A DNA stretch of 64,000 nucleotides, taken from the NCBI GenBank assembly GCA_002393955.1, contig DGSK01000028.1, positions 17,917 to 81,916 on the forward strand, read 5' to 3'. Source of the stretch: Lachnospiraceae bacterium UBA4364. Its GTDB lineage: Bacteria > Bacillota > Clostridia > Lachnospirales > Lachnospiraceae. Numbering within the stretch: position 1 is the first letter of the stretch; the number at the start of each line of letters is the position of its first letter. Positions 42,243-52,318 of the stretch are shown piece by piece. The position numbers and the translations under genes were made by a program. The notes under the pieces are model-generated. The model saw nothing but the letters and a program-made list of their open reading frames with translations, made no database searches and was not told where the DNA came from.

Positions 42243-45200
42243 TCATAAACTGCCCGTACATGCCACAATGCGTTCCTTCACTGCCTTGAGCACTCTTTCC
42301 CTGTCATCGAACCACTCAAGTATCCATATGCGCATGGTCTGCCATCCAAGACTTTCCATCATACCGGGCTGCACAGAGAAACGGTCACCTGCAGTCTGGG
42401 CATCACGCATATTGAAGCCGTCCAGCATTATGCCCAATATGTATTCGTCAGGCTTATCGGGTGATACAATGCCTATGTCCATGCGGTATGATGATGTACC
42501 GATCTCTGTACTGGTCTTATATCCAAGCTTCTCTATCTCAGAAGCTATTATGGAAACCATCTCGTCATGCTCACGCTTTTCACCGTTTATAACAGGCAGA
42601 CGTGAGGTGCCATAGCGGGCATATTCAAGAAATCCTTTTAATCCTTCCACGCCCGCAGCAGTACTTCTTGCGGTATCTATCTGTTCAGGCTTAAGCACGG
42701 CGAATACTTTCATCTCCATCCTTGCTCTGGATATGGCCACATTAAGCCTGCGCCACCCTCCTTCCCTGTTAAGAGGGCCGAAATTCATGGAAACCTTTCC
42801 ATTCTTATCCGGTCCGTAGCAGATGGAGAAAAGGATCACATCACGTTCGTCACCCTGGACATTTTCAAGATTCTTAATAAAGACTGGTTCTAAGCGCTCC
42901 CTGTCATATTCTTCCAGCTCAGGGTGCTTTAAGAACTCATCCGCCAGCATATCTTCTATAAGGTGCTGCTGCACCACGCTGAATGTAACGACGCCTATGG
43001 ACTGCTCACGCAGCTTTTCATCCGAAAGCCTGCGGATTATTTCATCCGTGACAGCACGAGCCTCAGCCTTATTCTGCCTGTTGCCCCCCAGATCATAAGT
43101 GCCTTCCACGGGTACCAGTGTAACACGGCTCACCATATCCTCGGGTGACGGGAAGGTAGCTAAGAGATTACCGTAATACTTTCTGTTGGAATATGCTATC
43201 AGGCTCTCGTGCTTTGACCTGTAATGCCATTTTAAGTACATCTGTGGCATGGACACTGCCAGGCAGTCATCCAGAAGGCTTTCAAGATCCTCCTCCATGC
43301 TGTCCTCATCTCCCTTGTTTACCTTAAAGAAAGCTGTAGGCGGAAGCTGCTTGGGATCCCCCACTATCACCGCATTCTTTCCCCTTGCTATGGTTCCTAC
43401 TGCTTCGCTGGTAGGAAGCTGGCTGGCCTCATCAAATATCACCAGGTCAAAATTCGGAAATGAGGGATCAATATACTGCGCAACGGATATGGGACTCATG
43501 AGCATACAGGGACATAGCCTCCTTAAGACTCCCGGTGCCTCGTTAAAGAGCTTCCTTATGGACATGCGCCTTCCGCCTGACTTAACAGCCTTCTTTACAA
43601 GAGAAAGCTCTGCCGTCTCTCCCACATGGAGCTTATCGGTAAGGGAAGCCACGAGTTCCTGCTGCACCAGCTTCCGGTATTCGTTCTCGCTGTCTATGAA
43701 TCTGTCTATCAGAGCCTCATACTTTGCCCCCCTGAATTCCCTGAGCCGTTCATCGCTGTCGATCAAGCCTGTGGCAAAGCTGTAATATAGCTCAGTTTCA
43801 AAGGCGTCCCTGCATTCGCCGTTCTTTATCCTGCCTTCCTCATAAGCTTTCGTGACACAGATAAGGCCGCTTTTATTAAGTTTATTCCTGGTCTTTATAT
43901 AACTGCTCCAATCCCTTAGAGCTGTCACATTTTCTATGTATCCACTCAGCCGCTCTGAAAGTTTAGTTACAAAATCTTCCTCTTCCTCTATATCCGATAC
44001 ATCAAGCACGGAGGCTGAAATGGTATTTTCTATCACTGCATTTAAGGCTCTTACCTTTTCGGCCTCAGCAGGCGCACAGACGGCAGATGCCGAGAAGTCT
44101 GCCCACTGCTTAGGTGGCAGGGATACATATAAGGTGTGGAGTCTTACGGATTTTTCAACAGCAGCCCGCAGCATTGTAAAATCCGTATCGGTTCCCATAT
44201 ACAGGCCTTCAAAATAGTTTGAAAGATAAGGCTGTACCGTCTGAAGCTCCAGGGTTAATCCCTGTACACGGCTTAGATTCTTTAGTACTTCTCCTACATT
44301 TTCCTTCGTGACAAGACCTGGCTTTTTAGCATAAGAGGCTGTTTTTTTCACTATATCCTTTGTTGCAAAAAACCTTTCCAAAAACCACTTTTTCTGCGCA
44401 TTTTCGAAAGCATCACAGAGTTTTTCGGCATCAAAGCTTAAGTTCCGGTCAAAGGCTTTCATGTCAAAATCTTTTCCCATTTCTGCCACGCATGATTTAT
44501 AGGCATCCCCCTTGTCTAAAAGCGTCATCGCAGATGCAAATATTGAATCAAATGCAGCAGCGCCTGAAAGTGTAAAAAGCGACGGAATGCCGTCTGACCG
44601 TACGCTTTCCATTTCCAGGAGCCGCTTTATATCAGCCCTGGATAATGAGCTGTCGATGCCCGTCCTATTGGAAAGAGACTTAAGGGCAGCAGGCATATCC
44701 CCGCAAGCCGTTTTGCACTCTTCCCACTCCCGGCTTCTTTCATCCCTTAAGGACATTGAATAGTCTTCACTTTCGATCCCTTTAAGGGGGTTGGCTGCAT
44801 AATCTCCTATAAGCGCCGCAACCGCCTCATACTCTCTTATAAGCTCTCTGTATTCGAGGACATTTTCCTCAGTAGTATCCTCTGCAGAGAAAAATGTACC
44901 TACGCTGTCCTTAAGATTTACACAGCCCTTATATCCTGCTCTTACGGAATACTCGCTTATGGCATTGTATAAAGAACCGCCAAAGCCCCTTTTCTCATGT
45001 ATGGCATTTATCACCCGGTCAAGCTCCATGCGGGTCTTATAAAGCTCCTCCGAAACACCTGCGAACTTCCCGGACTTTGCCGTATCCGCAAGGTTAAGGG
45101 TTCCTTCAAGCTGAGACAGTACTGCGCTTTTTCCTGCTTTATTGGAATGCATCTCAAGGCAGAATGGCCCCAGTCCTATTTTTTCAAGGCGCCTTTGCAC

Positions 45201-47381
45201 CACGGAAAGTGCCGCCATCTTTTCTGCCACAAAGAGCACTGACTTTCCATTATACAGAGCATTGGCGATCATATTGGTAATAGTCTGTGACTTACCGGTT
45301 CCGGGAGGACCGTGAAGCACAAAGCTCTCCCCTGCAGCCGCAGTAACAATGGCGGCCATCTGTGAAGAATCCGCAGGCAGGGGCACTGCCACCTTATCAG
45401 GCTTTATGAATTCATCAAGCCTGTTTAATTCTGTAAGATGCTCTGCAGGCTGCCACGATACCTGACCGTCTATAAGGCTTTTTACTATTTTATTTTCCGT
45501 AAGCTCGGAAGCCCTGTTATGCAGATCATTCCACATGACAAACTGACCGAAGGAAAACAGCCCAAGGCAGGTGATGTTTTCAACATCCCAGTTCTTTTCA
45601 GCCATTACTGCATTTCTTACGGTCTGTAATATAAGCGGAAGGTCTATTCCATGCTCATCCTCCGGCAGCGGATCAAGACCTGAAATATCCACATTATGGT
45701 CCTGCCTGAGATACTCTAACAGAGTCACATTTATCTGTGTCTCTTCATTCCTTGATCGTATGATATAGCCCTTTCCCTTTATGCTCCTGACTATATCTAC
45801 CGGTATGAGGACCAATGGAGCATATCTCGGTTTCTGAGACACTTCCGTTTCAAACCATTTAAGGAATCCGGCTGCAACGAAAAGAGTATTCGCACCGTTT
45901 TCTTCCAGGCTCTGCTTTGCTGCCCTCTGCAGCTTCTTGAGCCTGTCCTTCATCTCATCTTCCTTAAAGAAAGTATGTATCCTTTTCTGCTTTAATTCTT
46001 CAGCAGCAAATACCCTGATCCGCTCGTCAGCTCCACAAAAAAAGTCAGAGAACTTATTTCCGATATCTTCAAGCTCAGACGGAAGCGGAAGGAGTGAAAT
46101 ATCCATACCGTCAGCCAGAACATCTTCTGCCGCCCCGGGGTCATCTAACATAAGCTTTATGGCACGCATCCCCCTGAAATTAAGCATGGAATTGCGCATA
46201 CTGAAATCCAGAAGCCTTCTTTCCCATATCTGCTGCCTGGAAAATCCCGCTTCACTGTCCCTTGAAAGTGCCGCAGCCCTTTCCCTGAGTGTATTGTCCA
46301 GGGAGGATGGTGAATACATGTAAGACGCCCTGCCCTGCCCTCTATCCGGATTTTCCCCGGCTTCCTTATCTGCAGGAAGGGGGACTATTCCGCTAATCCT
46401 GCATCTCGCTATATCCACGGCAAGATCAAACTCTCTTTTTCCGTTTATTGAGGCAAGAGCAGACTCTACTGCATGGTCAAAATCAGTATCGTTTCCACTA
46501 TTCATGGCAGTACACTCCACAGGCAGCATCTCCTCCGCGCCTTTAGCCATGCGCTTCTTAAGTGCAGTCACATCATCAACGGCACAGTCTGCAAAAGCCT
46601 CCTCCTCAAGCCAGCATGATGTAAATGCATGATCCTTAAAAATAGTTATAACCGGGCGAAGTCCTGCTGCCTCAAGACAGGAAGCATAGAAAAGAGCCAT
46701 ATCGATACACGTGCCCTGGCCGCTCCTGCATATCTCCTCCGGAAGCCTCACACGCTGCCCACAGGTCTCAAAGCTTGCAGGCGGCACCATGTAATTTATA
46801 TTCAGATTCTTTATGGCTGCAAATATGGCTGCCATCTGTTTCTTTACGGTATCCGCATCCTTGGCCTGATAGCCTGTAAACTGCGGTAGTCCTCCCCAGC
46901 CCTTAAGTATATCCGCCGCGCTGTTCATAACACCTGTAACCTCCGTTACATTCGGCATGACAAAAGCTGCTGTCAGTTCAGGCATCACATGGGGGCCGCA
47001 CCATTCGGAAGGGGTAAGTATATCCAGACTTTTCGTTGACTTACCCAGACAGTTTCCTTCTTCATCAGCTATGGAAAAACTGACAGTGCCGCTTACCCTT
47101 TCGCTAAGGCCATAAAGATAAGAAAACGAAAGAATAATATCCGTTCTGCTTATCTCAAGCATTCCCTCCGGCTCAAGCTCATCCACCGCGATATCCCCGG
47201 ACACAGCAAATTCCGGATCAAAGCTTATACGCAGATGAAGATTCCTTAAACGATCTGCACCTTTATTACTCAGGATAACATTTCGTATAAAGGGAACGTG
47301 GTTCTGCTGCATGGAAAGGTTCAGCACGCCCATCATTTCCGCCCTGATCTCTATTATGTTATTTCTGTTCTCGTTTTCCAT
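42243..47381 (-). CDS. DUF4011 superfamily I helicase with transglutaminase-like N-terminus and nuclease-like C-terminus
   Basis: 1712 residues. N-terminal domains (1-200) are beta-rich and unassigned. A transglutaminase-like site is at about 220-265 (GQGTCIDMALFYASCLEAAG, DHAFTSCWLEE, ADCAVDDV; Cys, His, Asp order intact). The DUF4011 region begins near 384 (WERRLLDFSMRNSMLNFRG). Walker A HGPPGTGKSQTI is near 690; Walker B with VIFDEASQLPTSEA and VGDPKQLPPTAF near 1317; motif VI RRLNVAISRAR near 1545. The last 110 residues (IEKLGYKTSTEIGTSSYRMD through LGWQTMRIWILEWF) look like a Vsr/Mrr-type nuclease. Such proteins are candidate phage-defence effectors. GGAGTACAGA before the ATG. Sits alone between trmO and the his operon. 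Confidence 0.88.
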   Translation of the reverse strand: MENENRNNIIEIRAEMMGVLNLSMQQNHVPFIRNVILSNKGADRLRNLHLRISFDPEFAVSGDIAVDELEPEGMLEISRTDIILSFSYLYGLSERVSGTVSFSIADEEGNCLGKSTKSLDILTPSEWCGPHVMPELTAAFVMPNVTEVTGVMNSAADILKGWGGLPQFTGYQAKDADTVKKQMAAIFAAIKNLNINYMVPPASFETCGQRVRLPEEICRSGQGTCIDMALFYASCLEAAGLRPVITIFKDHAFTSCWLEEEAFADCAVDDVTALKKRMAKGAEEMLPVECTAMNSGNDTDFDHAVESALASINGKREFDLAVDIARCRISGIVPLPADKEAGENPDRGQGRASYMYSPSSLDNTLRERAAALSRDSEAGFSRQQIWERRLLDFSMRNSMLNFRGMRAIKLMLDDPGAAEDVLADGMDISLLPLPSELEDIGNKFSDFFCGADERIRVFAAEELKQKRIHTFFKEDEMKDRLKKLQRAAKQSLEENGANTLFVAAGFLKWFETEVSQKPRYAPLVLIPVDIVRSIKGKGYIIRSRNEETQINVTLLEYLRQDHNVDISGLDPLPEDEHGIDLPLILQTVRNAVMAEKNWDVENITCLGLFSFGQFVMWNDLHNRASELTENKIVKSLIDGQVSWQPAEHLTELNRLDEFIKPDKVAVPLPADSSQMAAIVTAAAGESFVLHGPPGTGKSQTITNMIANALYNGKSVLFVAEKMAALSVVQRRLEKIGLGPFCLEMHSNKAGKSAVLSQLEGTLNLADTAKSGKFAGVSEELYKTRMELDRVINAIHEKRGFGGSLYNAISEYSVRAGYKGCVNLKDSVGTFFSAEDTTEENVLEYRELIREYEAVAALIGDYAANPLKGIESEDYSMSLRDERSREWEECKTACGDMPAALKSLSNRTGIDSSLSRADIKRLLEMESVRSDGIPSLFTLSGAAAFDSIFASAMTLLDKGDAYKSCVAEMGKDFDMKAFDRNLSFDAEKLCDAFENAQKKWFLERFFATKDIVKKTASYAKKPGLVTKENVGEVLKNLSRVQGLTLELQTVQPYLSNYFEGLYMGTDTDFTMLRAAVEKSVRLHTLYVSLPPKQWADFSASAVCAPAEAEKVRALNAVIENTISASVLDVSDIEEEEDFVTKLSERLSGYIENVTALRDWSSYIKTRNKLNKSGLICVTKAYEEGRIKNGECRDAFETELYYSFATGLIDSDERLREFRGAKYEALIDRFIDSENEYRKLVQQELVASLTDKLHVGETAELSLVKKAVKSGGRRMSIRKLFNEAPGVLRRLCPCMLMSPISVAQYIDPSFPNFDLVIFDEASQLPTSEAVGTIARGKNAVIVGDPKQLPPTAFFKVNKGDEDSMEEDLESLLDDCLAVSMPQMYLKWHYRSKHESLIAYSNRKYYGNLLATFPSPEDMVSRVTLVPVEGTYDLGGNRQNKAEARAVTDEIIRRLSDEKLREQSIGVVTFSVVQQHLIEDMLADEFLKHPELEEYDRERLEPVFIKNLENVQGDERDVILFSICYGPDKNGKVSMNFGPLNREGGWRRLNVAISRARMEMKVFAVLKPEQIDTARSTAAGVEGLKGFLEYARYGTSRLPVINGEKREHDEMVSIIASEIEKLGYKTSTEIGTSSYRMDIGIVSPDKPDEYILGIMLDGFNMRDAQTAGDRFSVQPGMMESLGWQTMRIWILEWFDDRERVLKAVKERIVACTGSL

Positions 47382-47470
47382 TCTGTACTCCGATTTTTAA
47401 TATTCTCAATTATAACTTCCCGTTCACTTAAACTGATCAAAACAATACCCGCAATTGCACCGGATACCTT

Positions 47471-48190
47471 TTAATCCTTTAAGATCTCCTCCACACCGCA
47501 GACCGTAAGTATACTGCCTCGCACTTTGAATCTTATGTTATAGTCATAATAGAACACTCCCCATACCCGTTCCTCATCATGTATGAATGCCGTTCTCGGA
47601 TCCTGCTCTAAAATCTGAACTACTGCATTCCTGTATCCTATGGGAAGCTGTTTCTTAAGCTCTTCCGGAAAGACAACCTCGAGTCTCTTATCCGAAAGAT
47701 TCTCCCCGAAGCCACCCCTTACTCCCGGGCGAGCATCTGCATAAGGTATATAGGGCTTTATGTCCACAATTGGAGTTCCGTTTAAAAGATCTGCTCCTGA
47801 AACAATAAGCACATGACCTTTCTTTTCATCCGTAACTATTTCCTCCAGGCGTACACAGGATAATCCTATGGGATTGGGTCTGAAAGGCGATCTGGTGGCA
47901 AATACGCCACGCCGCTCCTTCCCGCCAAGCTTTGGCGGTGTCACGGTTGCATTCCACTTTTTCCTGTCACTTTTTATATTTTCGGAAAAGATAAATAACA
48001 GCCAGAGATAATCGTATTCCTCAATGCCCTTAATGGCGTCCGGATGACGAAACTCAGGCTCAAAAATAATCCTCCCAAAGGTATCCGGTGCTAAACCGCT
48101 CTGCCTGGGTATTCCGAATTTTTCCTTAAAGCCGGTCTCAATATGTGCGATCTGAGTAAAGTTTAAAACTGCTTTCTGTTCGTCGTTCAT
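47471..48190 (-). CDS. trmO: tRNA (N6-threonylcarbamoyladenosine-37) N6-methyltransferase
   Basis: 239 residues from the preferred start. TsaA/TrmO family, which methylates t6A at position 37 of some tRNAs. Pattern: AHIETGFKEKFGIPRQSGLA, FEPEFRHPDAIKGIEEYDYLWLLFIF in sequence, KLGGKERRGVFATRSPFRPN and GLSCVRLEEI. An upstream in-frame ATG at 48262 would overlap rsmI by about 44 bases and lacks conserved residues. Ribosome site is weak (CGGAATGTCACA). Confidence 0.9.
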   Translation of the reverse strand: MNDEQKAVLNFTQIAHIETGFKEKFGIPRQSGLAPDTFGRIIFEPEFRHPDAIKGIEEYDYLWLLFIFSENIKSDRKKWNATVTPPKLGGKERRGVFATRSPFRPNPIGLSCVRLEEIVTDEKKGHVLIVSGADLLNGTPIVDIKPYIPYADARPGVRGGFGENLSDKRLEVVFPEELKKQLPIGYRNAVVQILEQDPRTAFIHDEERVWGVFYYDYNIRFKVRGSILTVCGVEEILKD

Positions 48191-48218
48191 TGTGACATTC
48201 CGATCACTGCATCCTGTT

Positions 48219-49133
48219 TTAAAGTATCTGTCTGATCCTGTCCTTATCTTCCAGAAGTGCATTATATATATCTCTCTTGGATACGCCCCTGTCCAGTGCC
48301 ACCTGCTTCATTGCACTTTTATGATCCAGCCCCTGTGACTCATACATTTCCACATGGGAGCTTACTGACAGCTTTGAAAAATCCTGCTTTCCCGCGCTTT
48401 TCACTTTTTCTTCATCAGCCCCCTCAAGGACCAGCACATACTCTCCCCTCGGTTCCTCTGTCTCATACAACTCTATGGCAGTCCTGATAGTAAGCGGCAT
48501 CACGGTCTCAAATTTCTTGGTAAGTTCACGGCAGAGAGTCAGCCGCCTGTCATCAGAAGGATCCGTTTCATCTAAAAGGGTATCCTTAAGCTCCTTTAAC
48601 GTTTTTTTCAGATGGTGAGGTGCTTCATACAGTATGATGGTCCTTTTTTCGTATTTCAGTTCCTCAAGCACACCTGCCCGCTCCTTTTTCCCGGCAGGCA
48701 GAAACCCCTCAAAGCAAAACCGCCTCGTAGGAAGCCCCGAAAGGGTAAGTGCAGTAATGCAGGCTGCGGCCCCCGGAAGTGAGGTTACATGTATCCCCTC
48801 ATCCATGCACATACGCACCAGCGCTTCACCGGGATCCGATATGGCCGGTGTCCCCGCATCAGTTATGAGAGCCACATTCTGCCCATCTTTAAGCATAATG
48901 ATGATCTTTTCAGCCTTGTCATACTTGTGCTTGTCATCATAGCTTATCAAATGCTTTTTTATTCCGAAATTGGTAAGAAGGTGTATGCTGTTCCTGGTAT
49001 CCTCCGCTGCTATCACATCCACTGTTTCCAGTGTCTCCAGCACCCTGGCGGTAATATCGCCGAGATTCCCGATAGGCGTAGCACAAAGATACAGAGTACC
49101 GTATGTCATATTATTATCTTTCTTATCCTGCAT
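48219..49133 (-). CDS. rsmI: 16S rRNA (cytidine-1402-2'-O)-methyltransferase
   Basis: 304 residues. Tetrapyrrole-methylase-like SAM enzyme that modifies C1402 of 16S rRNA. Signatures: GTLYLCATPIGNLGDITARVL, AAEDTRNSIHLL, ALITDAGTPAISDPGEALVR, VTSLPGAAACITALTLSGL and FEGFLPAGKKER. Start at 49133 or, eight codons later, at MTYGTLYL (49109); AGGATAAG lies between. Typically near ricT and trmN in Firmicutes, as here. Confidence 0.95.
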   Translation of the reverse strand: MQDKKDNNMTYGTLYLCATPIGNLGDITARVLETLETVDVIAAEDTRNSIHLLTNFGIKKHLISYDDKHKYDKAEKIIIMLKDGQNVALITDAGTPAISDPGEALVRMCMDEGIHVTSLPGAAACITALTLSGLPTRRFCFEGFLPAGKKERAGVLEELKYEKRTIILYEAPHHLKKTLKELKDTLLDETDPSDDRRLTLCRELTKKFETVMPLTIRTAIELYETEEPRGEYVLVLEGADEEKVKSAGKQDFSKLSVSSHVEMYESQGLDHKSAMKQVALDRGVSKRDIYNALLEDKDRIRQIL

Positions 49134-49252
49134 AGTACTTATGAAATCTCACCCCGTTCCATAAAATCTTTATTGTTATGATTCTCTATTCCGAAATCGT
49201 GTTCACCACTTCTGACATAGATAATATCGAAGTTAATACCCATAGCCGGTAT

Positions 49253-50038
49253 TCAGAACCTGTAATCCATCTTTATCTCCCCGGTATATTCCCCGTTCTT
49301 TTCGAATATGATAAGCGGCTTTTCCAGCTTCATCCCGCTTTTTCCGCCTTTTACTGCCTCGATAAGCACCATCTCCGGCTCTTTATCTGCATAAGGATAA
49401 ACCACCCTGACACGTTTTGGTTCAAGCTTGTATTTTGTAAGGGTGCACAGCAGTTCTGAAAGCCTTTCCGGCTTGTGCACCAGAAACAGCCGGCCTCCCG
49501 GTACAAGTACCTTTGCCGATTCCCTTGCCACATCATCAAAGGTGCACTTAAGCTCATGCCTTGCTATTGCCAGTGCTTCATCCGGATTTACAAGTCCGTT
49601 GCCCTTTTTCATATAGGGAGGATTACAGGTTACCGCATCAAAGGAGGCAGAGCCGAAAATCTCCCCCGCTTCCTTTATATCACCTTCCACTATTTCCACC
49701 CGGTCCTGCAGTACAGCCCTATTGTATTCCACGCTCCGTCTTGCCATGTCAGCGCTTTCCGTCTGAATCTCAAGTCCGGTAAGCTTAGATGCCTTTGTCT
49801 TGGCTGATAACAGTAGCGGCAGTATCCCTGTGCCCGTGCCCATATCCAGCACTCTTGCACCATCCTTTATACTTACAAATCCTGAAAGCAGCACCGCATC
49901 CATTCCGAAACAGAAACGCTTCGTGTCCTGAATTATAAAAAGGCCCGATATCTGAAGATCATCGAGCCTCTCATTTTCTTTTATTTCTATTTTTGTTTCA
50001 GTCCGTGCTTCCGCCACCTTTTCCTTCTGTTCCGCCAT
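49253..50038 (-). CDS. trmN6: tRNA1(Val) (adenine-37-N6)-methyltransferase-like
   Basis: 261 residues. TrmN6/YabB family class I SAM methyltransferase. SAM motif ARVLDMGTGTGILPLLLSA, and adenine-N6 catalytic motif CNPPYMKKGNG; the next conserved block is RESAKVLVPGGRLFLVHKPE. The ATG lies inside the ricT gene, with a 41-base overlap, which gives tight coupling; an internal start is possible but would cut the conserved N-terminus little. Confidence 0.92.
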   Translation of the reverse strand: MAEQKEKVAEARTETKIEIKENERLDDLQISGLFIIQDTKRFCFGMDAVLLSGFVSIKDGARVLDMGTGTGILPLLLSAKTKASKLTGLEIQTESADMARRSVEYNRAVLQDRVEIVEGDIKEAGEIFGSASFDAVTCNPPYMKKGNGLVNPDEALAIARHELKCTFDDVARESAKVLVPGGRLFLVHKPERLSELLCTLTKYKLEPKRVRVVYPYADKEPEMVLIEAVKGGKSGMKLEKPLIIFEKNGEYTGEIKMDYRF

Positions 50039-51287
50039 TCACATTGCCGCCATTATCCTTCGGTCCCTTGTTATAGCCTTTATTGAAGTTTTTGTTATGG
50101 TCTTTATTAAAATGCTTTCCCTGCTTTTTGTTAAAATTCTTTTTCTGTCTGTTATCCCTATTGTCCTTGTTTTCTCTGTTCCCGCCAGGATGATTGTGAT
50201 TGCCCTCTGACCTGCTCTCATTATTATTTGCGTTATTATTTTGGTTATTCTTCGTATTATTCTTATTCCTGAATTTCTTATTCTTTTTCCAATTACCCTT
50301 GCCTGAATCACTGCCCCTGTCACGGCCATCCTGCTCAGGCATATGTTCTTCAGCTGCCTGCACCGAAGAATTTTCGTCATCCATGAGTTCTGCAAGTTCT
50401 GCCGCTTCCTCACCGTCAAGTATCTCCGGTATATCATTTTCTGCAGCATCAGCCTCCTTATTCTCATCTCTGAAGCGTCTCTTAAACTCAAGCTCATCGG
50501 CCGAATACTCTTCCAGCTGCTTTTCACCATTAACCTCGGTCATAACCTTTACACGACCGCGGAGGATATCAACATTCTGAGCTATTCCCTGGGTACCATC
50601 CGGAAGTGTGACTTTTTCTCCGTTCTTAGGCATACGTTTATTAAGGTATGAATATGCCTCTACCTCGTAAGACAGGCAACACATAAGCTTACCGCACATC
50701 CCCGAGATTTTCCCGGGGTTAAGGGAAAGGTTCTGTTCCTTGGCCATCTTGATGGAAACCGGAATGAAATCCGTCATATAGGCATGACAACAGAGTTCCC
50801 TGCCGCACGTTCCCATGCCGCCGAGTATCCTTGTTGCATCACGCACACCTATCTGCCTGAGTTCTATCCTTGTATGAAATGCACCGGCCAGATCCTTTAC
50901 CAGCTCCCTGAAATCCACCCTGCCGTCAGCAGTAAAATAAAATGTCAGTTTATTCCTGTCAAAACTGTATTCCGCATCTATGAGCTTCATCTCCAGCCCA
51001 TGATTAGCCACCTTTTCCTTGCAGATCCTGAGGGCATTTTTTTCAAGCTCCAGATTCTCATTATTCTGCTCGGCATCCTTTTCCGTAGCCACTCTCATTA
51101 TCGGCTTCAGCGGCTGTTTTACCTTTTCATCCTCTATCTCATACGGCGGTAATGCCACTATGCCATATTCCATTCCCTGTGCGGTATCGACTATGACTGC
51201 CGTTCCCCTTTTGAGCTCATGATCCTCCGGATCAAAATAATATGCCTTACCGGCTGTACGAAAACGCACACCTACTACTTTTTTCAT
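49998..51287 (-). CDS. ricT: RicT (YaaT), subunit of the Y-complex, with long low-complexity tail
   Basis: 429 residues; the conserved PSP1 part is about 1-270. RicT works with RicA and RicF to support RNase Y in mRNA processing and carries Fe-S clusters. Conserved blocks: GVRFRTAGKAYYFDP, IGVRDATRILGGMGTCGRELCC with further Cys, and KISGMCGKLMCCLSYEVEAY. The last 130 residues are an acidic linker followed by an Asn/Lys/Gly/Arg-rich disordered tail. Its ATG overlaps the TAA of holB (TAATG). The tail extends over the start of trmN6. Confidence 0.93.
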   Translation of the reverse strand: MKKVVGVRFRTAGKAYYFDPEDHELKRGTAVIVDTAQGMEYGIVALPPYEIEDEKVKQPLKPIMRVATEKDAEQNNENLELEKNALRICKEKVANHGLEMKLIDAEYSFDRNKLTFYFTADGRVDFRELVKDLAGAFHTRIELRQIGVRDATRILGGMGTCGRELCCHAYMTDFIPVSIKMAKEQNLSLNPGKISGMCGKLMCCLSYEVEAYSYLNKRMPKNGEKVTLPDGTQGIAQNVDILRGRVKVMTEVNGEKQLEEYSADELEFKRRFRDENKEADAAENDIPEILDGEEAAELAELMDDENSSVQAAEEHMPEQDGRDRGSDSGKGNWKKNKKFRNKNNTKNNQNNNANNNESRSEGNHNHPGGNRENKDNRDNRQKKNFNKKQGKHFNKDHNKNFNKGYNKGPKDNGGNVNGGTEGKGGGSTD

Positions 51288-52303
51288 TACTTAATGTTCT
51301 CCTTGATAGTCAGAAGCAGCAGTTCCATGGTAAGCTCATAATCCACCATGGATTTAAGCCTCGACTTTGCGGTATCAAGAGCGTTTATCACTTCCTCGAT
51401 ACCCTCATAGTCACTGGATGATGCTACTTTCTGTATACTGGACATCTCATCCCTGAATATAAGATGGTTCATGTCATGTGTAGCCTTAAAAAGCAGGATA
51501 TCCCTGTACCACACAGCCATGATATCCAGATAGTCATTAATATCAAAACCGTAATCACGGATTTCCTTAAGTGCATCCATGATGTCGGCAGTATCCATTA
51601 CACTTATGTTCTTTAAGAGAGACAGGGCACTGGCTCTTATCTTCTCAAAATCCTCACTGGTGGCAAGCGCCTTGGCCTGTCCCAGATTTCCCCTTGCAAA
51701 AGCAACGCATATCTCTGCTTTATTTTCCGCAACTCCGAACTCTTTCTTGAGATACCTGCGCATATCCTCATCGGGAACAGGCTTCATATTAAGAGTCACG
51801 CATCGGCTGAGTATAGTCTCAAGCAGTGCCTCTGTCGAAAGCGTAAGAAGCAGGAATACGGCATATTCAGGCGGCTCCTCTATCGTCTTTAGCAACGAGT
51901 TCTGCGCCTGGGGTGTCAGCTTTTCAGCTTCCTCGATAATATAGATTTTATACTTTGCACTGTAAGGCTTAATATTAACAGTTTCGAGAATGCCTGTGCG
52001 CACATCATCTATACTTATGATATTCGGCTTTGAATGATGCAGAAAGATGATATCCGGGTGGTTCTTGGATACAGCCTGATGGCAGGCATGACACTCGCCA
52101 CAGGCTTCTGAAAGGCTTCCCTTCTCCGGATCACCTGTGTTCTCACATACAAGAGCCTGGGCAAATACCTTTGCTATAAATTCCTTACCGGAACGGTTAG
52201 GCCCGCACAGAATATATGCATTGGAAACCTTGCCTGTGGATACCGCGTTACCAAGCTCCTCCTTTATTTCCTTCTGTCCTACAATATCCGAAAATACAGC
52301 CAT
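51287..52303 (-). CDS. holB: DNA polymerase III delta' subunit
   Basis: 338 residues. Clamp-loader delta'. N-terminal AAA+-like region: FSDIVGQKEIKEELGNAV, P-loop remnant CGPNRSGKEFIAK (the normal catalytic residues are altered, as in this ATP-nonbinding subunit), zinc Cys group CENTGDPEKG..ACGECHACH, sensor region KYKIYIIEEAEKLTPQAQNSLLKTIEEPP. C-terminal collar domain follows. GGAGGGTATT precedes the ATG at 52303. Between yaaR and ricT as in Bacillus. Confidence 0.95.
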   Translation of the reverse strand: MAVFSDIVGQKEIKEELGNAVSTGKVSNAYILCGPNRSGKEFIAKVFAQALVCENTGDPEKGSLSEACGECHACHQAVSKNHPDIIFLHHSKPNIISIDDVRTGILETVNIKPYSAKYKIYIIEEAEKLTPQAQNSLLKTIEEPPEYAVFLLLTLSTEALLETILSRCVTLNMKPVPDEDMRRYLKKEFGVAENKAEICVAFARGNLGQAKALATSEDFEKIRASALSLLKNISVMDTADIMDALKEIRDYGFDINDYLDIMAVWYRDILLFKATHDMNHLIFRDEMSSIQKVASSSDYEGIEEVINALDTAKSRLKSMVDYELTMELLLLTIKENIK

Positions 52304-52318
52304 AATACCCTCCATGCC

